Of a stretch of DNA of 64,000 bases, positions 43,561 through 54,699 are shown piece after piece. This stretch comes from Paramarasmius palmivorus. Lineage: Eukaryota > Basidiomycota > Agaricomycetes > Agaricales > Marasmiaceae. A model generated the notes under the pieces. The model had not been told where the DNA came from, ran no database searches, and was given only the letters and a program-made list of their open reading frames with translations. Within the stretch, counting starts at the first letter, position 1, and each line of letters starts with the position of its first letter. Location: the NCBI GenBank assembly GCA_037176845.1, contig JAYKXP010000149.1, positions 1 to 64,000 of the forward strand, in the 5' to 3' direction. Position numbers and translations under genes: made by a program.

Positions 43561-43770
43561 AAACCTAACCCCTAACCCTAACCACTAACCGCGGGGCGTT
43601 CCCACCCGCACCCCCCCTTATAAATATCTTCAATCCCCTAACCTTTCTTGCGGGGGCGTTCCCCCCCCTGCACCCCCCCCTCTAACCCCGAACCCCTAAC
43701 TGACGCTTCGCTGCGCTCAGCGTAGGGGAGCTAGGGGGCGCTTCGCGCAGTGGGACCGCTGCGCGGTCGT
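43561..43770. repeat. Interstitial telomere-like and GC-rich tract
   Basis: CCTAACCCCTAACCCTAACC, followed by CACTAACC, begins near 43565, with further CCCTAACC and CCCCTAACTG near 43638 and 43690. CCCTAA is the complement of the usual fungal telomere unit TTAGGG. Between them a unit GCGGGGCGTTCCCACCCGC / GCGGGGGCGTTCCCCCCC occurs twice, and a GC-rich hairpin region (CGCTTCGCTGCGCTCAGCG; CGCTGCGCGGTCG) follows. Confidence 0.65.
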
Positions 43771-44614
43771 CGTAGTCTTGTACTCGGCCAAATTTCTGCT
43801 TGATGGTGATGACATCACACGGCCTACGGCCGGTGAGATAACTGATCTCGGCGAGTTCGAGTCACGAGCTCACGACGCATCGAGCCTCCCCTGCCAAGGT
43901 AGTGAGAGCACTGGTCAGTGCTGCCATCGTGTCATCGTGATTTCGTCATACTCACGGCAATTCCCGCAGATTTGTTGCACTGGCGATGATGGCGTGAGAG
44001 ACTCTCCTTGTCTATGTCGCCAGGTATGTACTTAATATTTCTGCTTGGCCTCTTCTCATCTCGTCGCCAGGTCATATTTATTTGCGCTTACCCCCCCCCC
44101 AAACCCCCCCATCTTTATTCTCCACCCTTACGTGTTCATAGGTATCTTTTATTTATCAATGGACCATTTGATTTGGACTCTACGTTACTTATCTGTTACT
44201 CCCCAGTTTTCTTCCTGTCTAACTCTTGTTGCTCCTGCGTCATGTACATCCAATTGGAAATGAGCCCCAACTGCCTAAGTTGCAGGCCTGGTTTATACTA
44301 ATATGGTATGGGCGAGCGTTGATAATCAATGGGTATATTTACGTTCTTTGGCTTATGCCGCCATTCTGTCACTGCGCGCCCGCCGTGATTTCGTACATCA
44401 ACTACCACACACGGTTGTTTTTACATACCCACGCGCATTAACGGGTAACAATCTTTGCCTGACCTGTATTCTCTTTTGTTCAAGTTCTTTTGTAACACCC
44501 GAGTAGCGAGAAGAAACTGTCAATCTCTGTCATGTGTGCCTTTCTTGGCAACCCAAGAACAAGTCGAAAGCTTGGAAAACTCCAAGGGGGGTACCTGACA
44601 CGGGGTCCCACTGT
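43771..44614. other. Low-complexity intergenic DNA
   Basis: A C-run tract sits at about 44089-44110. The several frames here have no motif and no consistent splicing. Confidence 0.4.
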
Positions 44615-44731
44615 GACTTTCTGTCCTTTCTGCTGGTTGCTTATTGTACTGCAACCACCACCACCAGTCAGAACGTATGTCTGGTATCTGCCGAGATTCA
44701 TACATATAGAAGATGACAGTTTTGGCAGGTC
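44615..44731 (+). promoter_or_regulatory. F-box upstream block, copy B
   Basis: CTGCAACCACCACCACCAGT, then CAGAACGTATGTCTGGTATC and TTCATACATATAGAAGATGA, parallel the 80 bp upstream of 45098 base for base over long stretches. It is part of a tandem duplicate. Confidence 0.6.
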
Positions 44732-44899
44732 ATGAGTCAACAGCCGTCACGCAACTCAGCATCTCTGGCCGCTGACTCTTTTCCTTCAGAAATCCTTTCT
44801 GAAGTAGCAACCTGTTCCGTGAGTATGATGACCCGCCTTATGCGTGATATACACTCACAAGCCATTATGCTGATTCCCATACTTCATGTTGATGAATAA
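44732..44899 (+). pseudogene. Truncated F-box-like gene start (stub B)
   Basis: MSQQPSRNSASLAADSFPSE, then ILSEVATC, matches the first 25 residues of the 45098 gene (MSQQLSASLAADSFPSEILS). The similarity then stops abruptly and the frame ends at 44899 after 55 codons. The copy retains its promoter block. Confidence 0.75.
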
Positions 44900-44976
44900 A
44901 ACGGTAGTGTGAGAACTGATATGCCAACTATGAGCGCCTTCAATTTGACCATTGACAGATTTGAATGACCCTGCAA

Positions 44977-45097
44977 GTGACAAGGTCGACCGGTGTGACG
45001 TGACAATCCTTCTTGAACTGCAACCACCATCATCAGTCAAAGCGTACGTCTGATTTCTGCCGCGACTCGTACATATAGATGATAGCTTTGACAGGTC
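44977..45097 (+). promoter_or_regulatory. F-box upstream block, copy C
   Basis: GTGACAATCCTTCTTGAACT, then GCAACCACCATCATCAGTC and CGTACATATAGATGATAGC just before the ATG. CATATAGA may serve as the TATA-like core. The block is shared with five paralogues. Confidence 0.6.
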
Positions 45098-46600
45098 ATG
45101 AGTCAACAACTATCAGCATCGCTGGCCGCTGACTCTTTTCCCTCAGAAATCCTTTCCGCCATTTTTCTGCTTGTCGATGATCCTTCTTCCATGCCTGAAG
45201 CTCAGGTTCAGACCTACATCCATCCAGTCGATCCGTTCCATGATATGTATGACACGGATTATGCGTCCTTTTCCACAGGCTCCCGCCTCGGCAGAGTATG
45301 CCGACATTGGAGAGATGTTACTTTGTGCACCCCCGCCCTCTGGGCCTCTATATTCATCGAAATCACCAATTCTCCTTACTCCTCCAAGACCCCTGAACGT
45401 TTGAAGTTGTACCTTCAACGCTCAAAGGCCTCGGCCCTATCAATCGCCCTACAAGTAGGCGCACTGACACTCACCTCAATCCATTTTGAACTCATCCTTC
45501 TTGTCTTGCAAAACGCACATCGTATCACTCGTCTCGCTCTCCATCTTACTAAGGGTGGTGTCAAAATCACCGATCTATTTCAGCGTCATTTCTCCCGTCC
45601 TTTCACCGCCCTTACCACCCTCATCGTAAAGGCAGACTATAACGAGGATCCGTGCAAGGTTGTCGAGGCTCTTAATAAGCAATCGTCATCACTACGTCAC
45701 ATTGGCATTTCCAGTTTCGGACGTTTTGGATATAAACCTCTTCCGATACCTCAATTGACCGGCCTCACCATCAATACCATAAGTATTGACATGCTGAGTC
45801 TGATCCTGTCGACTTCCACGCACCTTCAATCGTTGAATGCTTCCATCCAATTTTTCGGCAACCCACTAGCGACCATACCCGTCCTCGAAGACCTCCGGTC
45901 ATTGGATATCAAACTTTTATATGGTCCTTTTCCTTTTGGATGCAAGGAGTTCACTTTTAATGGATATAGGAAACTCGTCAATCTCCTTAGTGCACCCAAT
46001 CTTAATCGCCTATCAGTGAAGATGTCAGTGGAAGTGGAGCAATATCCGGAATGGCGGGCAAGCAGCGTTATGGACACGTTTAGGGACTTTGCAAGCGAGT
46101 TCAAGTCCTTCATCGCTCGCTGTCCCGTCATTCAATCTTTCTCCCTCGTATCCGCGTATTTTGAAGACTCTCAGCTACTTTCAATCCTTGGCAAAATGCC
46201 CAATCTCCTCGCGTTAGACGTCGTAGACGCTGTGAAGGGACAGATGGCAGTGACAAATCGGTTGATGGAGGCGTTGGGTACTAGGGAGGTGTTACCAAAG
46301 TTAAAAGATCTTCGGTTGGATCTGCCTGAGTTTAATCTTAGGCAGGGTGCGTTCGAGGAGATGTTATGGTCTCGAAGGAAGCATATGCATGCACATGGGG
46401 ACCGACTCCGATCTGCATATCTCAAGGTCGACGATGTCGCAATGCCGGATCTGGATCCAGACGACTTGCGGGAACTTCAACGAGAGGGTTTAGCGGTAAG
46501 AGTTGTGTATGTACGTCCGTCGACGAAGTACTGGCGTCAGGATGAGGAAGTAGAGTTGGTTGGATATAGAGTGACACCATCCGGTAAGGGGTTCTGCTAG
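45098..46600 (+). CDS. F-box-like/LRR protein C
   Basis: A single open exon of 500 codons. The N-terminus has the F-box-like helix pattern SFPSEILSAIFLLVDD, then RLGRVCRHWRDVTLCTPALW at about residues 65-85 and RLKLYLQRSKASALSIAL. A repeated Leu-rich body follows (LTTLIVKADY, LTGLTINTISI, LRSLDIKLLY). The end is LRELQREGLAVRVVYV and VELVGYR. Length and layout are typical of the expanded Agaricomycete F-box-like family, in which the F-box binds Skp1 and the rest selects targets for ubiquitination. It is intact. Substrates are unknown. Confidence 0.9.
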   Translation: MSQQLSASLAADSFPSEILSAIFLLVDDPSSMPEAQVQTYIHPVDPFHDMYDTDYASFSTGSRLGRVCRHWRDVTLCTPALWASIFIEITNSPYSSKTPERLKLYLQRSKASALSIALQVGALTLTSIHFELILLVLQNAHRITRLALHLTKGGVKITDLFQRHFSRPFTALTTLIVKADYNEDPCKVVEALNKQSSSLRHIGISSFGRFGYKPLPIPQLTGLTINTISIDMLSLILSTSTHLQSLNASIQFFGNPLATIPVLEDLRSLDIKLLYGPFPFGCKEFTFNGYRKLVNLLSAPNLNRLSVKMSVEVEQYPEWRASSVMDTFRDFASEFKSFIARCPVIQSFSLVSAYFEDSQLLSILGKMPNLLALDVVDAVKGQMAVTNRLMEALGTREVLPKLKDLRLDLPEFNLRQGAFEEMLWSRRKHMHAHGDRLRSAYLKVDDVAMPDLDPDDLRELQREGLAVRVVYVRPSTKYWRQDEEVELVGYRVTPSGKGFC

Positions 46601-46686
46601 TCTAGGTTCTTGCTTTGACTTTTGCTCAACATTTATAGATATCACTTGGTCATCTTCTGTCTGATTTCATGGAATATCATTAATTT

Positions 46687-47150
46687 ATGCAAAATATATC
46701 TTGTTCTGTAAGGCACCCACCCGGTTTATCGTCCTTCCTCATCACTTATCTGCTTGCTCTTAGTTACCTGCGTCCTCGACCGTATAAAGCTGTCTCGGCC
46801 GTATTTACCGGACCTCATATATGTCTTGCCTACTCTGTATACGAATTCACGTTGATCGTGCTCTCTCAACCTCGATTAGTCGAGATTCAGCGACGTATAA
46901 AACACCTTACATATTTGTTAACTCGTTCGTTCATAGTTATTTTTGACTACTGCGACCCTTTGAAGACTTGGGCGGTCGGTGAAGGCAGGCACGAATTCGC
47001 GACACGGCGGACTGATGGGCTTCTAGACTTTGTATATACATACATAAGTAATCTTGACCACCCCGTGAGTACTTCTGCATCCTCGCTTTTTATTTTTACC
47101 TTCATATTCGATGACTTCCAGATTCATTCACCTGTCCGCGCCGTATTGTG
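46687..47150 (+). CDS. Possible small gene downstream of F-box C
   Basis: The frame MQNISCSVRHPPGLSSFLI... runs through RRIKHLTYLLTRSFIVIFDY and GLLDFVYTYISNLDHP. A GTGAGT...CAG segment of about 57 bp can be removed or read through in frame. It is hydrophobic in part. It has no family match and no counterpart in the other modules. The following frame at 47172-47582 is equally unsupported. Confidence 0.2.
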
Positions 47151-47674
47151 ACTGGCCACTAGGCACGTAGAATGGTCATTCCATCGGATAACGGCATGTC
47201 TAACAACTTCTCTTGCCAGACACTTTCAGGAAACCTCTCAAACCACGTTCAAGTACCCGATGGTGGATCATTGATCTTTCCAGAGCATGCTACTTCATCG
47301 ACATCGAATTTATGCCGTTCTTTGCCGCAAACGTCGAAACTGTTGTGCAGTACCGTCTTGAATTCAATAATACGACCTGATTGCAGCGTAAGCGAGCTGA
47401 GCAGACGAACGGAAGCAATCGGAGAAACACCCGATGCTAGCGATAACCTCTGGTACCGTAGGACGTTCAATCTTTATGTACGCATAGCAAAGTCGGTGCA
47501 ATACCTCGTAATTTCATCTTTTCACCATTATCTCCTCGAACGTGGTCCAGAAATGGTAACGAGAGAGACGGAGCTGTTGTGAATGTACGATAAACAGGCA
47601 TATCTGTCGTATAGTGGAGCAGCAAACATTGGACCTTCGCAATAGGTGAGCAAAGGAAAACAGGACATAAGTAG

Positions 47675-49210
47675 CTAAGATTGAATCCTATACCCAAGTA
47701 ATTCCACCTCCTCATTCGTTGGACTCGAATACACGACTCGAACCGCCAGTCCTTCGACCTGTAACTGCTCCAGTAGACGGATATCTAGCCTCGGTACCTT
47801 TTGCATCCTGAGCTTCGCGTACGCAGACCAAAGTCCGCGACTCTTCCTCCGCTGAAGCATTTCCCCAAATGCAAGCCAATCACAGTGTTGCGAATGGGTC
47901 TCGAAGCGGAGGTCCCTCAGCTTCGGAACCGAGTCCCCACTACCCATCTCTAACCAAAATTCCTTTGTCACATCCTCAAGTACGAGCTCCAATGCAACAA
48001 GATGTGGCACGTTTCTGAGGAACCCGATCACATCGCCTGCCGTGAGGCACACTGCATGAAGTCGAAGACTTTCTATGTTGGGGGATCGCATGATGAAGGT
48101 GTCGAATGGTAGTTTCAATTGCGCATGATCTGAGTACGACTCACAAGAAGCTCGGGAAGGTTCGTGAATTGACAGTGTGGTCAAGAACGGACAGTTGAGA
48201 AGATTGACGAGGCGCCTGTAAGTATCAAAGGAACCACCATTGAATAACACCTGTGACATACAGCTGTTTTCGAAGTGGTAATCGTCAGCGTTGAAACCCA
48301 CGCACAATGTGTGCAAACGCAAAGGGGATGGAATCGTGATATCGTTGGGTACGGTTGTATGCCAGTGGCTGTCAAGGCGATGAACGTCTAGCGACGTTAA
48401 GTATGGGAGCTCGCACAGAATGATATAGAAATATGCGAGATTTGTGCGATCGATAGTGATGTGAGTCAAATTGGTGGTTGGAAAGCGTGGTCGACCGGAT
48501 GCTTCGCAGTTATCAAATCTCCGTAAGAGCGGTAGTTCGGAGTACTTGAACGCCTCTGCAACGTAATAAGTATCCTCCCCATACCCAGACAATTGTATGA
48601 TGAGGTGTTCGAGGTTCATGACGCGATTCCGGATATGAGGGATCACAGCATTCGCAAGGGAGTATGTCTCGAAATTTACGGAAAGGAGGAAAAGAGAGCG
48701 AATGCGGCTGCCGTGATTAAGAACCAGCTTGAGTAGGCTCCACGAAACAGGCTCATCGTCGGCATGGGTCCCCTCAGATGACGCCATGGATTTCCCGAAA
48801 GCTTGTTCATCCAACGAGAGATCGAGGGTGATTGTGAGAGGATGGGATTTCGAGCGATCTAGATGCGCTTGTAAGCGTTCCATGGCACATTCTGGATAGG
48901 GATGCAGGTCAAATACATCCAGCCAAATGTAAGACCAAAGGGCTGGCGTGGACAAGGACACGTTACGCCAGGTATGGCACACGCGACCCAAATCCGAACC
49001 GAGGGAATATGAGGGAGCGCAGGAGCTTGATTTTGAATGCAAAATATGAAATTCTGTTTTGCACTCCAATTTTGCCATCTCCCAACCAATGGAGCTGTAT
49101 CCCATTGAATTAGGAACAGAGGCGAGTATTCCGGAAAGGATTTCTGGTGGCAAAGCTTGGATTGGGGAGGATGCATTCGAACGCGCCCCTACGAGAGCGA
49201 GTTCGCTCAT
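47675..49210 (-). CDS. F-box-like/LRR protein D
   Basis: I choose the ATG at 49210 (MSELALVGARSNASSPIQAL) because paralogues E and F begin MSEL/MSEP at the same place. An upstream in-frame ATG at 49246 follows a probable 5'UTR intron acceptor (TTGAAACAG). F-box-like start: LPPEILSGILASVPNS, then LGRVCHTWRNVSLSTPALW and RLQAHLDRSKSHPLTITLDL. Leu-rich strands include LTHITIDRTNLAYFY and LPYLTSLDVHRL. The end is LEQLQVEGLAVRVVYS and EEVELLGYRIQS. About 511 residues, intact. A presumed SCF ubiquitin-ligase adaptor. Confidence 0.9.
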   Translation of the reverse strand: MSELALVGARSNASSPIQALPPEILSGILASVPNSMGYSSIGWEMAKLECKTEFHILHSKSSSCAPSYSLGSDLGRVCHTWRNVSLSTPALWSYIWLDVFDLHPYPECAMERLQAHLDRSKSHPLTITLDLSLDEQAFGKSMASSEGTHADDEPVSWSLLKLVLNHGSRIRSLFLLSVNFETYSLANAVIPHIRNRVMNLEHLIIQLSGYGEDTYYVAEAFKYSELPLLRRFDNCEASGRPRFPTTNLTHITIDRTNLAYFYIILCELPYLTSLDVHRLDSHWHTTVPNDITIPSPLRLHTLCVGFNADDYHFENSCMSQVLFNGGSFDTYRRLVNLLNCPFLTTLSIHEPSRASCESYSDHAQLKLPFDTFIMRSPNIESLRLHAVCLTAGDVIGFLRNVPHLVALELVLEDVTKEFWLEMGSGDSVPKLRDLRFETHSQHCDWLAFGEMLQRRKSRGLWSAYAKLRMQKVPRLDIRLLEQLQVEGLAVRVVYSSPTNEEVELLGYRIQS

Positions 49211-49259
49211 AACTGAGCGATCAGCGGCTAGAGCTGTCTGTTTCAATGCATCAGTTTAG

Positions 49260-49365
49260 ACTCTTTCTCTTCAGAATGAAAGAAATGCAAATACGCACGT
49301 TTATCAACTCTTCTATGGCGATGGTAGTGGTTGCAGTTCAAGAAGCAATGTCACGCTTGTCACCC
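49260..49365 (-). promoter_or_regulatory. F-box upstream block, copy D
   Basis: Reading the minus strand: GTGACAAGCGTGACATTGCT, then TCTTGAACTGCAACCACTAC. The GTGCGT...AACAG stretch between the block and the start looks like a 5'UTR intron. Confidence 0.6.
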
Positions 49366-49398
49366 GTTGACTCAATCAAACCACTTTTAGACGCCCAA

Positions 49399-49898
49399 TC
49401 TGGTGACGTTCTTCCTAGCCACGAGGCGGCATAGCCCCCCGAAAATGAACCTGCTACCACTATCACAAAATGCTATCAAGTTGATTAGATGTGCTGGTCT
49501 TAGTTATTCGTTCAGCAGAGTAGTTACTACAAGCTGAAGGGACAGTCATTAGAGTTGTGTGACCATAGAACGGAGAAAGGGAACTACTCGGGTATAAATA
49601 TGTAAACATTTATCCTGTATCCCCAACACGCAACTAACATGTCTCTGCGATGACCGTCTATTGTAGACCTCAAACTTGACGCTCCTACTCCTTCTCTACT
49701 CCCGTTGCTTTTAGTTGATTAGAAAGCTAAGTATGTGACGAATACCATTTCCTGTCCTTGATTCCTTTGACGTTCCCCAATGCCTCATTTTCGGTATCAA
49801 TTCTTGAGCCTGAAACGTTCCCTCATCGACAGTGGCTTTAATGTTGACATCGCCGTTCTTGAAGCAGCCGAAATCGGTATGATTCTTTGGTTGACACC
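49399..49898. other. F-box module flank
   Basis: No gene. Blocks near 49770-49845 (CCTTTGACG, CCCAATGCC, ATCGACAGTGGCTTTAATGT) are shared with the flank at 40.1-40.2 kb. Confidence 0.5.
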
Positions 49899-49990
49899 TC
49901 CCTGGTAGTATATCGGTTAGTACACGCGCCTGTCACTAACACCTGCTTTGTACACCGCGCGAAAGCTGGGTTCGACTCCCAGCCAGGGAG
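49899..49990 (+). tRNA. tRNA-Asp(GUC), intron of 20 nt
   Basis: The acceptor strands TCCCTGG and CCAGGGA pair fully, with discriminator G. The D-arm/A-box is TAGTATATCGGTTAGTACA. The anticodon stem CGCGC pairs with GCGCG, the loop CTGTCAC carries anticodon GTC, and a 20-base intron lies just 3' of the anticodon (canonical 37/38 position). The T-arm is CTGGG-TTCGACT-CCCAG. A CTTCTTTTT run at about 50003 can act as Pol III terminator. This is the only copy in the window that looks functional. Confidence 0.88.
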
Positions 49991-51989
49991 ATCTCGTCAT
50001 GCCCTTCTTTTTGCTGTATTGCCAATCGCAGTGTAACCCTGTGACATTGCCAGATCTCCAATCGGAACACAGGATGTATTCAAGTACCCAACACCAGGAT
50101 AAACACGGATACAAGCATAGAGATAGATGCGACCTATGGATCGAGAAGGTGACCCCATGAAAGAGATGTAAGGGTATCAAGTGGTGTCAGGGTGATAACG
50201 ACGAAGGAAAGCCTCCGGATGAAAAGATGAAGAGTAGACGAAATCGGAAAGGAAAGAGGTAGTAGAAATGAAGTTGAGGAATCCAGGTATCCATCAAATG
50301 TGGTCCCGGTTTCGTTTGTATTCCCGTTCCCAAACCCCCGAGAACCTAAACCCAAACCAGACTCTCCTCGTAACCAGTCACCCCAAAACGAACAAATACA
50401 CCACCAGTCACCATTCCTTGTAATAGCGGCCCCGAAAACTCCATATCTTCGACGAGTTACATCGGTTCTATGGTTGGGCGCCATGGATAGACGAGGGACG
50501 AGAGCAGGAGGTGCTTATGGAGGGATAGAAAGGGGTGTAGAAATGGAGTTGGGGAATACAGGTATTGATGGAAGGTAGTACGGGTCGACGTTCACTCTGT
50601 TCGCGTTTCCAAGCTGAAAACCCAAAACGATGACTACAACACCATTCATTCCTCGGAATCAGCTCTCTGACATCTGGTATATCGGTCCCGGTACACGCTC
50701 GATGAAGGAAAAGGAAATGGCTCCTCGCTATGGGGCGACGGGGGTGACGGGGGCGAGGGGTTGAAGGTTATGGGATACCCGGAAGGTGATATACTAGGCC
50801 CCAACGTTCATAGCGACATGTGGGTGTTTGAACCAGAACGATATCTCCACTGGAAGAGGCGGGCGTTGAGAGGGAAGGAGCTGGTTGAAAGGAAGCCAAG
50901 GGACATCTTCGGTATTGAGAACAATCAACACGGGTATGTCTATTTCCGGTTCAGAGTTAGTACTAATCCTGAAAACCTGAGACGAACAGATACTACATAC
51001 CTCACAACAACACCATTCACAACCCATAACGCCCCTCGACATCATCCACACCACGGTGACTTTGCTCCCCAGGCCTGTGCGATCGCTCGAAATCGTGCTA
51101 TAGCCTGGTTTTCCGCCATGGGTGTATAAGGAATCAGGCTATGTGGTATCCGCAGCCGGCGGAGAGGACGTCGAAGGTTCTGTTCTCCACACACAACGGG
51201 GAGCTTGAGGTACGAGATACAGGGTGAGATGGTAACGAGGGATGGGGAAGCACAAAGCAACACGACGACAAACGAAAACCCGCTCCTGGTGTGCGCCAAA
51301 ATGAGGTAGGCGCTGGAAAGACAGCGTCAGGCCTTCAGGAACGAAAATGAAGCGGTAGAGTATGTACGAGGTATGATGCAGAACGGAGATCAGGTAGGGG
51401 ATAGAACAGCGCCGTGAGAAGGAGAGCGAGCGCAGTGGAAGGCTCTCAACCTCGGGTACAGAAGGGGATGGGAAATAGACGGATAGGAAGCAACGTGAAC
51501 ATCTTGTCACATAAGGAGTAGTGTAGGTATCGAGGGCTGGTGTCATAACAGAAGAGCGCTCCGGGAGGTTCGAGCTGGCGTATGGCAAGCGAGAGGTACT
51601 GGTATATGTCGTTAGATAGACGCTGAAAAGGGTGCTAGCATGTGGAAAGGGTTCAAAGGGAGCGTCGTGTTGACTTCCTCTAGGAGCAGAAGACAGGTTG
51701 CGTCTCCGGGACCGGTGTTTGGGAGTCCTGCCGAAGAAAAGTTAGCTCGTAGACCATATCACCAGAAGAGAACGATGAGCGTACCTCCAAGACTATACAG
51801 CTCATCGTCTTCGCGGCATCGAAGCCGTGGTAGCATGCTCGTTGACCATCTTGAGCCCGTACTTTCCTAGTCTGACCGTTAGATAAAAAAAAGAAACAGA
51901 TCGAGAAGATAGCTTACCTATCAGTCCTTTATCCCTGACAACTCTGCAAAATTATCCTGCGATGGTGTTCGGGTGTTCGATGAAAAGGT
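49991..51989. other. Non-coding module, copy 2
   Basis: Shares ordered blocks with 40.6-42.4 and 61.0-63.5 kb. A plus-strand frame at 50761-51129 (WVFEPERYLHWKRRAL, YVYFRFRV) ends in an intron-like GTATGTC...AACAG. The minus peptide REDDELYSLGG near 51800 matches the other module copies. No intact gene is supported. Confidence 0.4.
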
Positions 51990-52115
51990 TGCTGAAATGA
52001 CGCCGTCGTTGGAGAGTAGGCGCAACGACATCGTCGTCGAGGAAAAAGAGAACTCCTGCCACGTGGCATCAAGAATCGCCATCACCTGACACCAAAGAAG
52101 CGCCCGTGTATCACC
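51990..52115. repeat. Conserved module end, copy 2
   Basis: CGACATCGTCGTCGAGGAAA, GCCACGTGGCATCAAGAATC and CACCAAAGAAGCGCCCGTGT appear in the same order as at 43.2 and 63.5 kb. Confidence 0.65.
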
Positions 52116-53120
52116 GCGAGCCCTTCTTTTTTCCACTAAATCATCGCCCTCGGATGGAATCGACATTCACGATGCGATCCAGAGTGATCTATTCATATCC
52201 TTCTCGTGTTGGTTTTTCACCTTGTCACACTTCCCCCATCTTCCCGTTGGTAAACGTCTCTATCGATATGGATGCGGACACTAGAAGGTCAAGTTGTGCG
52301 GCTTTGCAAGGCATGTATATGTACTGCAGGCCCAATATCGAACATTCGCAAGTGACGTCCCGATACTTGGGAGCTCGTTCCTAAGCAGACATTCTTGGCT
52401 GTAATCACACGCTCACTGGTTAGGATATAAGGTTTAGAGCGTTTACAGTACGACTTCACTCGCAATTGGGGGATATGCTTGGAGCGAAGAAGACAAGGTG
52501 TGTGTCTATATTTTATGAACAGAGTGCCTCCGCCAGCTTCCATCTGTGATCTCGCAAAGGACGGTGGCTTTTACTTTTAACGTCATTCCGAGAGTATTCA
52601 TCCAATCGCCGTTCTTTATGCTGCAGGTGGGATAATCCGACCTTTTTCACCTTATCACACTCCCTCGTCTATCACAATAAACCCCGGTATGCTGGGTGAT
52701 GATTTCGTTAAGGTTCTCCAGTGATATCTCATTTTTGGCAACAATCTCGTTCGTATAAATACGAAAGCCAAGGTTTCCGACTTTGAAAGACATAGCTATG
52801 AGGTTACAAGTAGTTTGACCTTGCCAATTATACAGCCGGAGTCGAGTATAAGTTACCTGTTCGAGTATAGGTTTGTTCTACCGCAATTATTTCTCTGGGG
52901 TTGTCTAGTGTTTCAGTGCATACTCTGAGGATGCGCTTACCTTGTACATGCGAGATCGGAGTCCAGGAATGGTAAAAAGAAGGGGGTGTTACAGTACGAT
53001 ATATGTCGGGTAATGTTTCATCACAGTAGAGCACTCGGAAGACAGGAAACGGAGAGATGATGTACAAGATATAACTCGAGATTCGTGATAGGTGATCAAA
53101 GGAGAACAGGACATAAGTAG
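52116..53120. other. Intergenic, nothing convincing
   Basis: Short frames only, between the module end and the 3' end of F-box gene E. Confidence 0.35.
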
Positions 53121-54644
53121 CTAACATTGAATCCTATACCCAAGTAATTCTTTCTCCTCGTCCTTTAGACTTGAATATACGACTCGAACCGCCAGTCCTT
53201 CGACCTGTAACTGTCCCAGTAAACAGATATCTATTCCCGGTACCGTTTCATTCCTGAGCCTCACATAGGCAGACCGAAGTCCGCGATCTTTCCTCCGCTG
53301 AAGCATCTCCCCAAGTGCGAGCCAATCAAAGTGCTTCAAATGGGTCTCAAAGCGGAGGTCCCTTAGCTTTGGAACCAGGTCCCCACTACCCATCTCTAAC
53401 CAAAACTCCTTCGATATCTCCTCATTTACGAGCTCCAATGTAACAAGACGTGGCATGTTTCTAAGGAACCCGAGCACATCGTCGCCCTTGAAGTATATCG
53501 GCTGAATTCGAAGACTTTCGATGTCGGGAGACCGCGCGATGAAGGAGTCGAATGCGAGTATAAACTGTGCAAGGCCTCTCGGATAGTATATTTTGTATTG
53601 CGAGTTCCAGTAGTGATGAACAGGGCAAAACTCGTCAAGCGACAGCGTGGTCAAAGCCGGGCAGTTGAGCACGTTGATGAGGCTTGTGTAAGCATCAAAG
53701 GAACGACCATTGAATAACACCCGCAACGTACGTAAGCCCAAGGGAGAAGGAATCGTGATATCATTTCGTGGATTTGTATAACTGCCGCCGTCGACCAGAC
53801 GAACGTCTGCTGATGTCAAGTATGGGAGCTCGCGCAAGACTGAATAGAAATGCGAGATATCCATGTGGTCGATAGTGATATGAGTTAAGTTGGTGTTTGG
53901 AAACCGTGGTTGTTCGTATGTTGTGTAATGGTCATATCTGCGTAAGAGTGGTAACTCAGAAAGCGCCTGGGGAATGCAGTCAGGATCATTCCGGGGCCCT
54001 AAAGGATGGAGGTGAAGGATGATATGTTCAAGATTCACGAGGCGATTGCGAATATGAGGGATCGTATACAACGCAAAATCGTATTCCTCAATCTCCGCTG
54101 AATAGAGATAAAGAGCGCGAATTCGACTGCCGTGATTAAGAACCAACTGAAGGAGCCTCCATGAAAGCAATTCATTGCCGACATGGATCCCCTCTGATGC
54201 TTCCATGAAGTCACCGAAGCCTTGGTGATACAAACACATTAGATTGAGGGTGATTGTGAGAGGATGGGATTTAGAGCGCTCGAGATGTGCTTGTAAGCGT
54301 TCAATGGTGTGTGCTGGATAAGCGAATCTCGGTTCATCACATATGTCCAGCCAAAGATAAGACCAAAGGGCTGGTGTCGATGTGGACACGTTACGCCAGC
54401 TATGGCACACGCCGCCCAAATCCGAACCGAGGGAATATGAGGGGGCACTAGAGTGATAGAATGGCTCTGGCGGACGAACATGAAATTCACTCTTGTACTC
54501 CAACTTTGCCATATTCCAATGATAGGAACCAGCACGGTTTGTATGGGGGACCAAGGCGAGAATTTTGGAAAGGATTTCTGGGGGCAAAGCTTGGATTGGG
54601 GAGGATGCATTCGGAGGCGCCTCTACCAGCAGCAGTTCGCTCAT
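53121..54644 (-). CDS. F-box-like/LRR protein E
   Basis: A single exon of 507 codons from MSELLLVEAPPNASSPIQAL. F-box-like helix LPPEILSKILALVPHT, then LGGVCHSWRNVSTSTPALW and ERLQAHLERSKSHPLTITLN. The Leu-rich region includes LTHITIDHMDISHFY and LPYLTSADVRLVD. The end is LGQLQVEGLAVRVVYS and KELLGYRIQC. Closest in sequence to D and F. It differs from them mainly in the middle of the Leu-rich region (residues about 195-330), as expected where target binding would diversify. Intact; presumed SCF adaptor. Confidence 0.9.
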   Translation of the reverse strand: MSELLLVEAPPNASSPIQALPPEILSKILALVPHTNRAGSYHWNMAKLEYKSEFHVRPPEPFYHSSAPSYSLGSDLGGVCHSWRNVSTSTPALWSYLWLDICDEPRFAYPAHTIERLQAHLERSKSHPLTITLNLMCLYHQGFGDFMEASEGIHVGNELLSWRLLQLVLNHGSRIRALYLYSAEIEEYDFALYTIPHIRNRLVNLEHIILHLHPLGPRNDPDCIPQALSELPLLRRYDHYTTYEQPRFPNTNLTHITIDHMDISHFYSVLRELPYLTSADVRLVDGGSYTNPRNDITIPSPLGLRTLRVLFNGRSFDAYTSLINVLNCPALTTLSLDEFCPVHHYWNSQYKIYYPRGLAQFILAFDSFIARSPDIESLRIQPIYFKGDDVLGFLRNMPRLVTLELVNEEISKEFWLEMGSGDLVPKLRDLRFETHLKHFDWLALGEMLQRRKDRGLRSAYVRLRNETVPGIDICLLGQLQVEGLAVRVVYSSLKDEEKELLGYRIQC

Positions 54645-54699
54645 GACTGAGCAGTCAGTGGCTAGAGCTATAACCAGTTTTCAGTCTTCCACTCCACTT

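Noticed and set aside
43561..43770. A true chromosome end
   Set aside because: Only a few imperfect CCCTAA-like units are present, and the array of F-box modules continues on both sides, so I treat it as interstitial.
46687..47582. Two frames (154 and 136 codons) downstream of F-box C as confident genes
   Set aside because: No family signature, no equivalent in other modules, and poor splice support; kept only as a low-confidence entry for the first.
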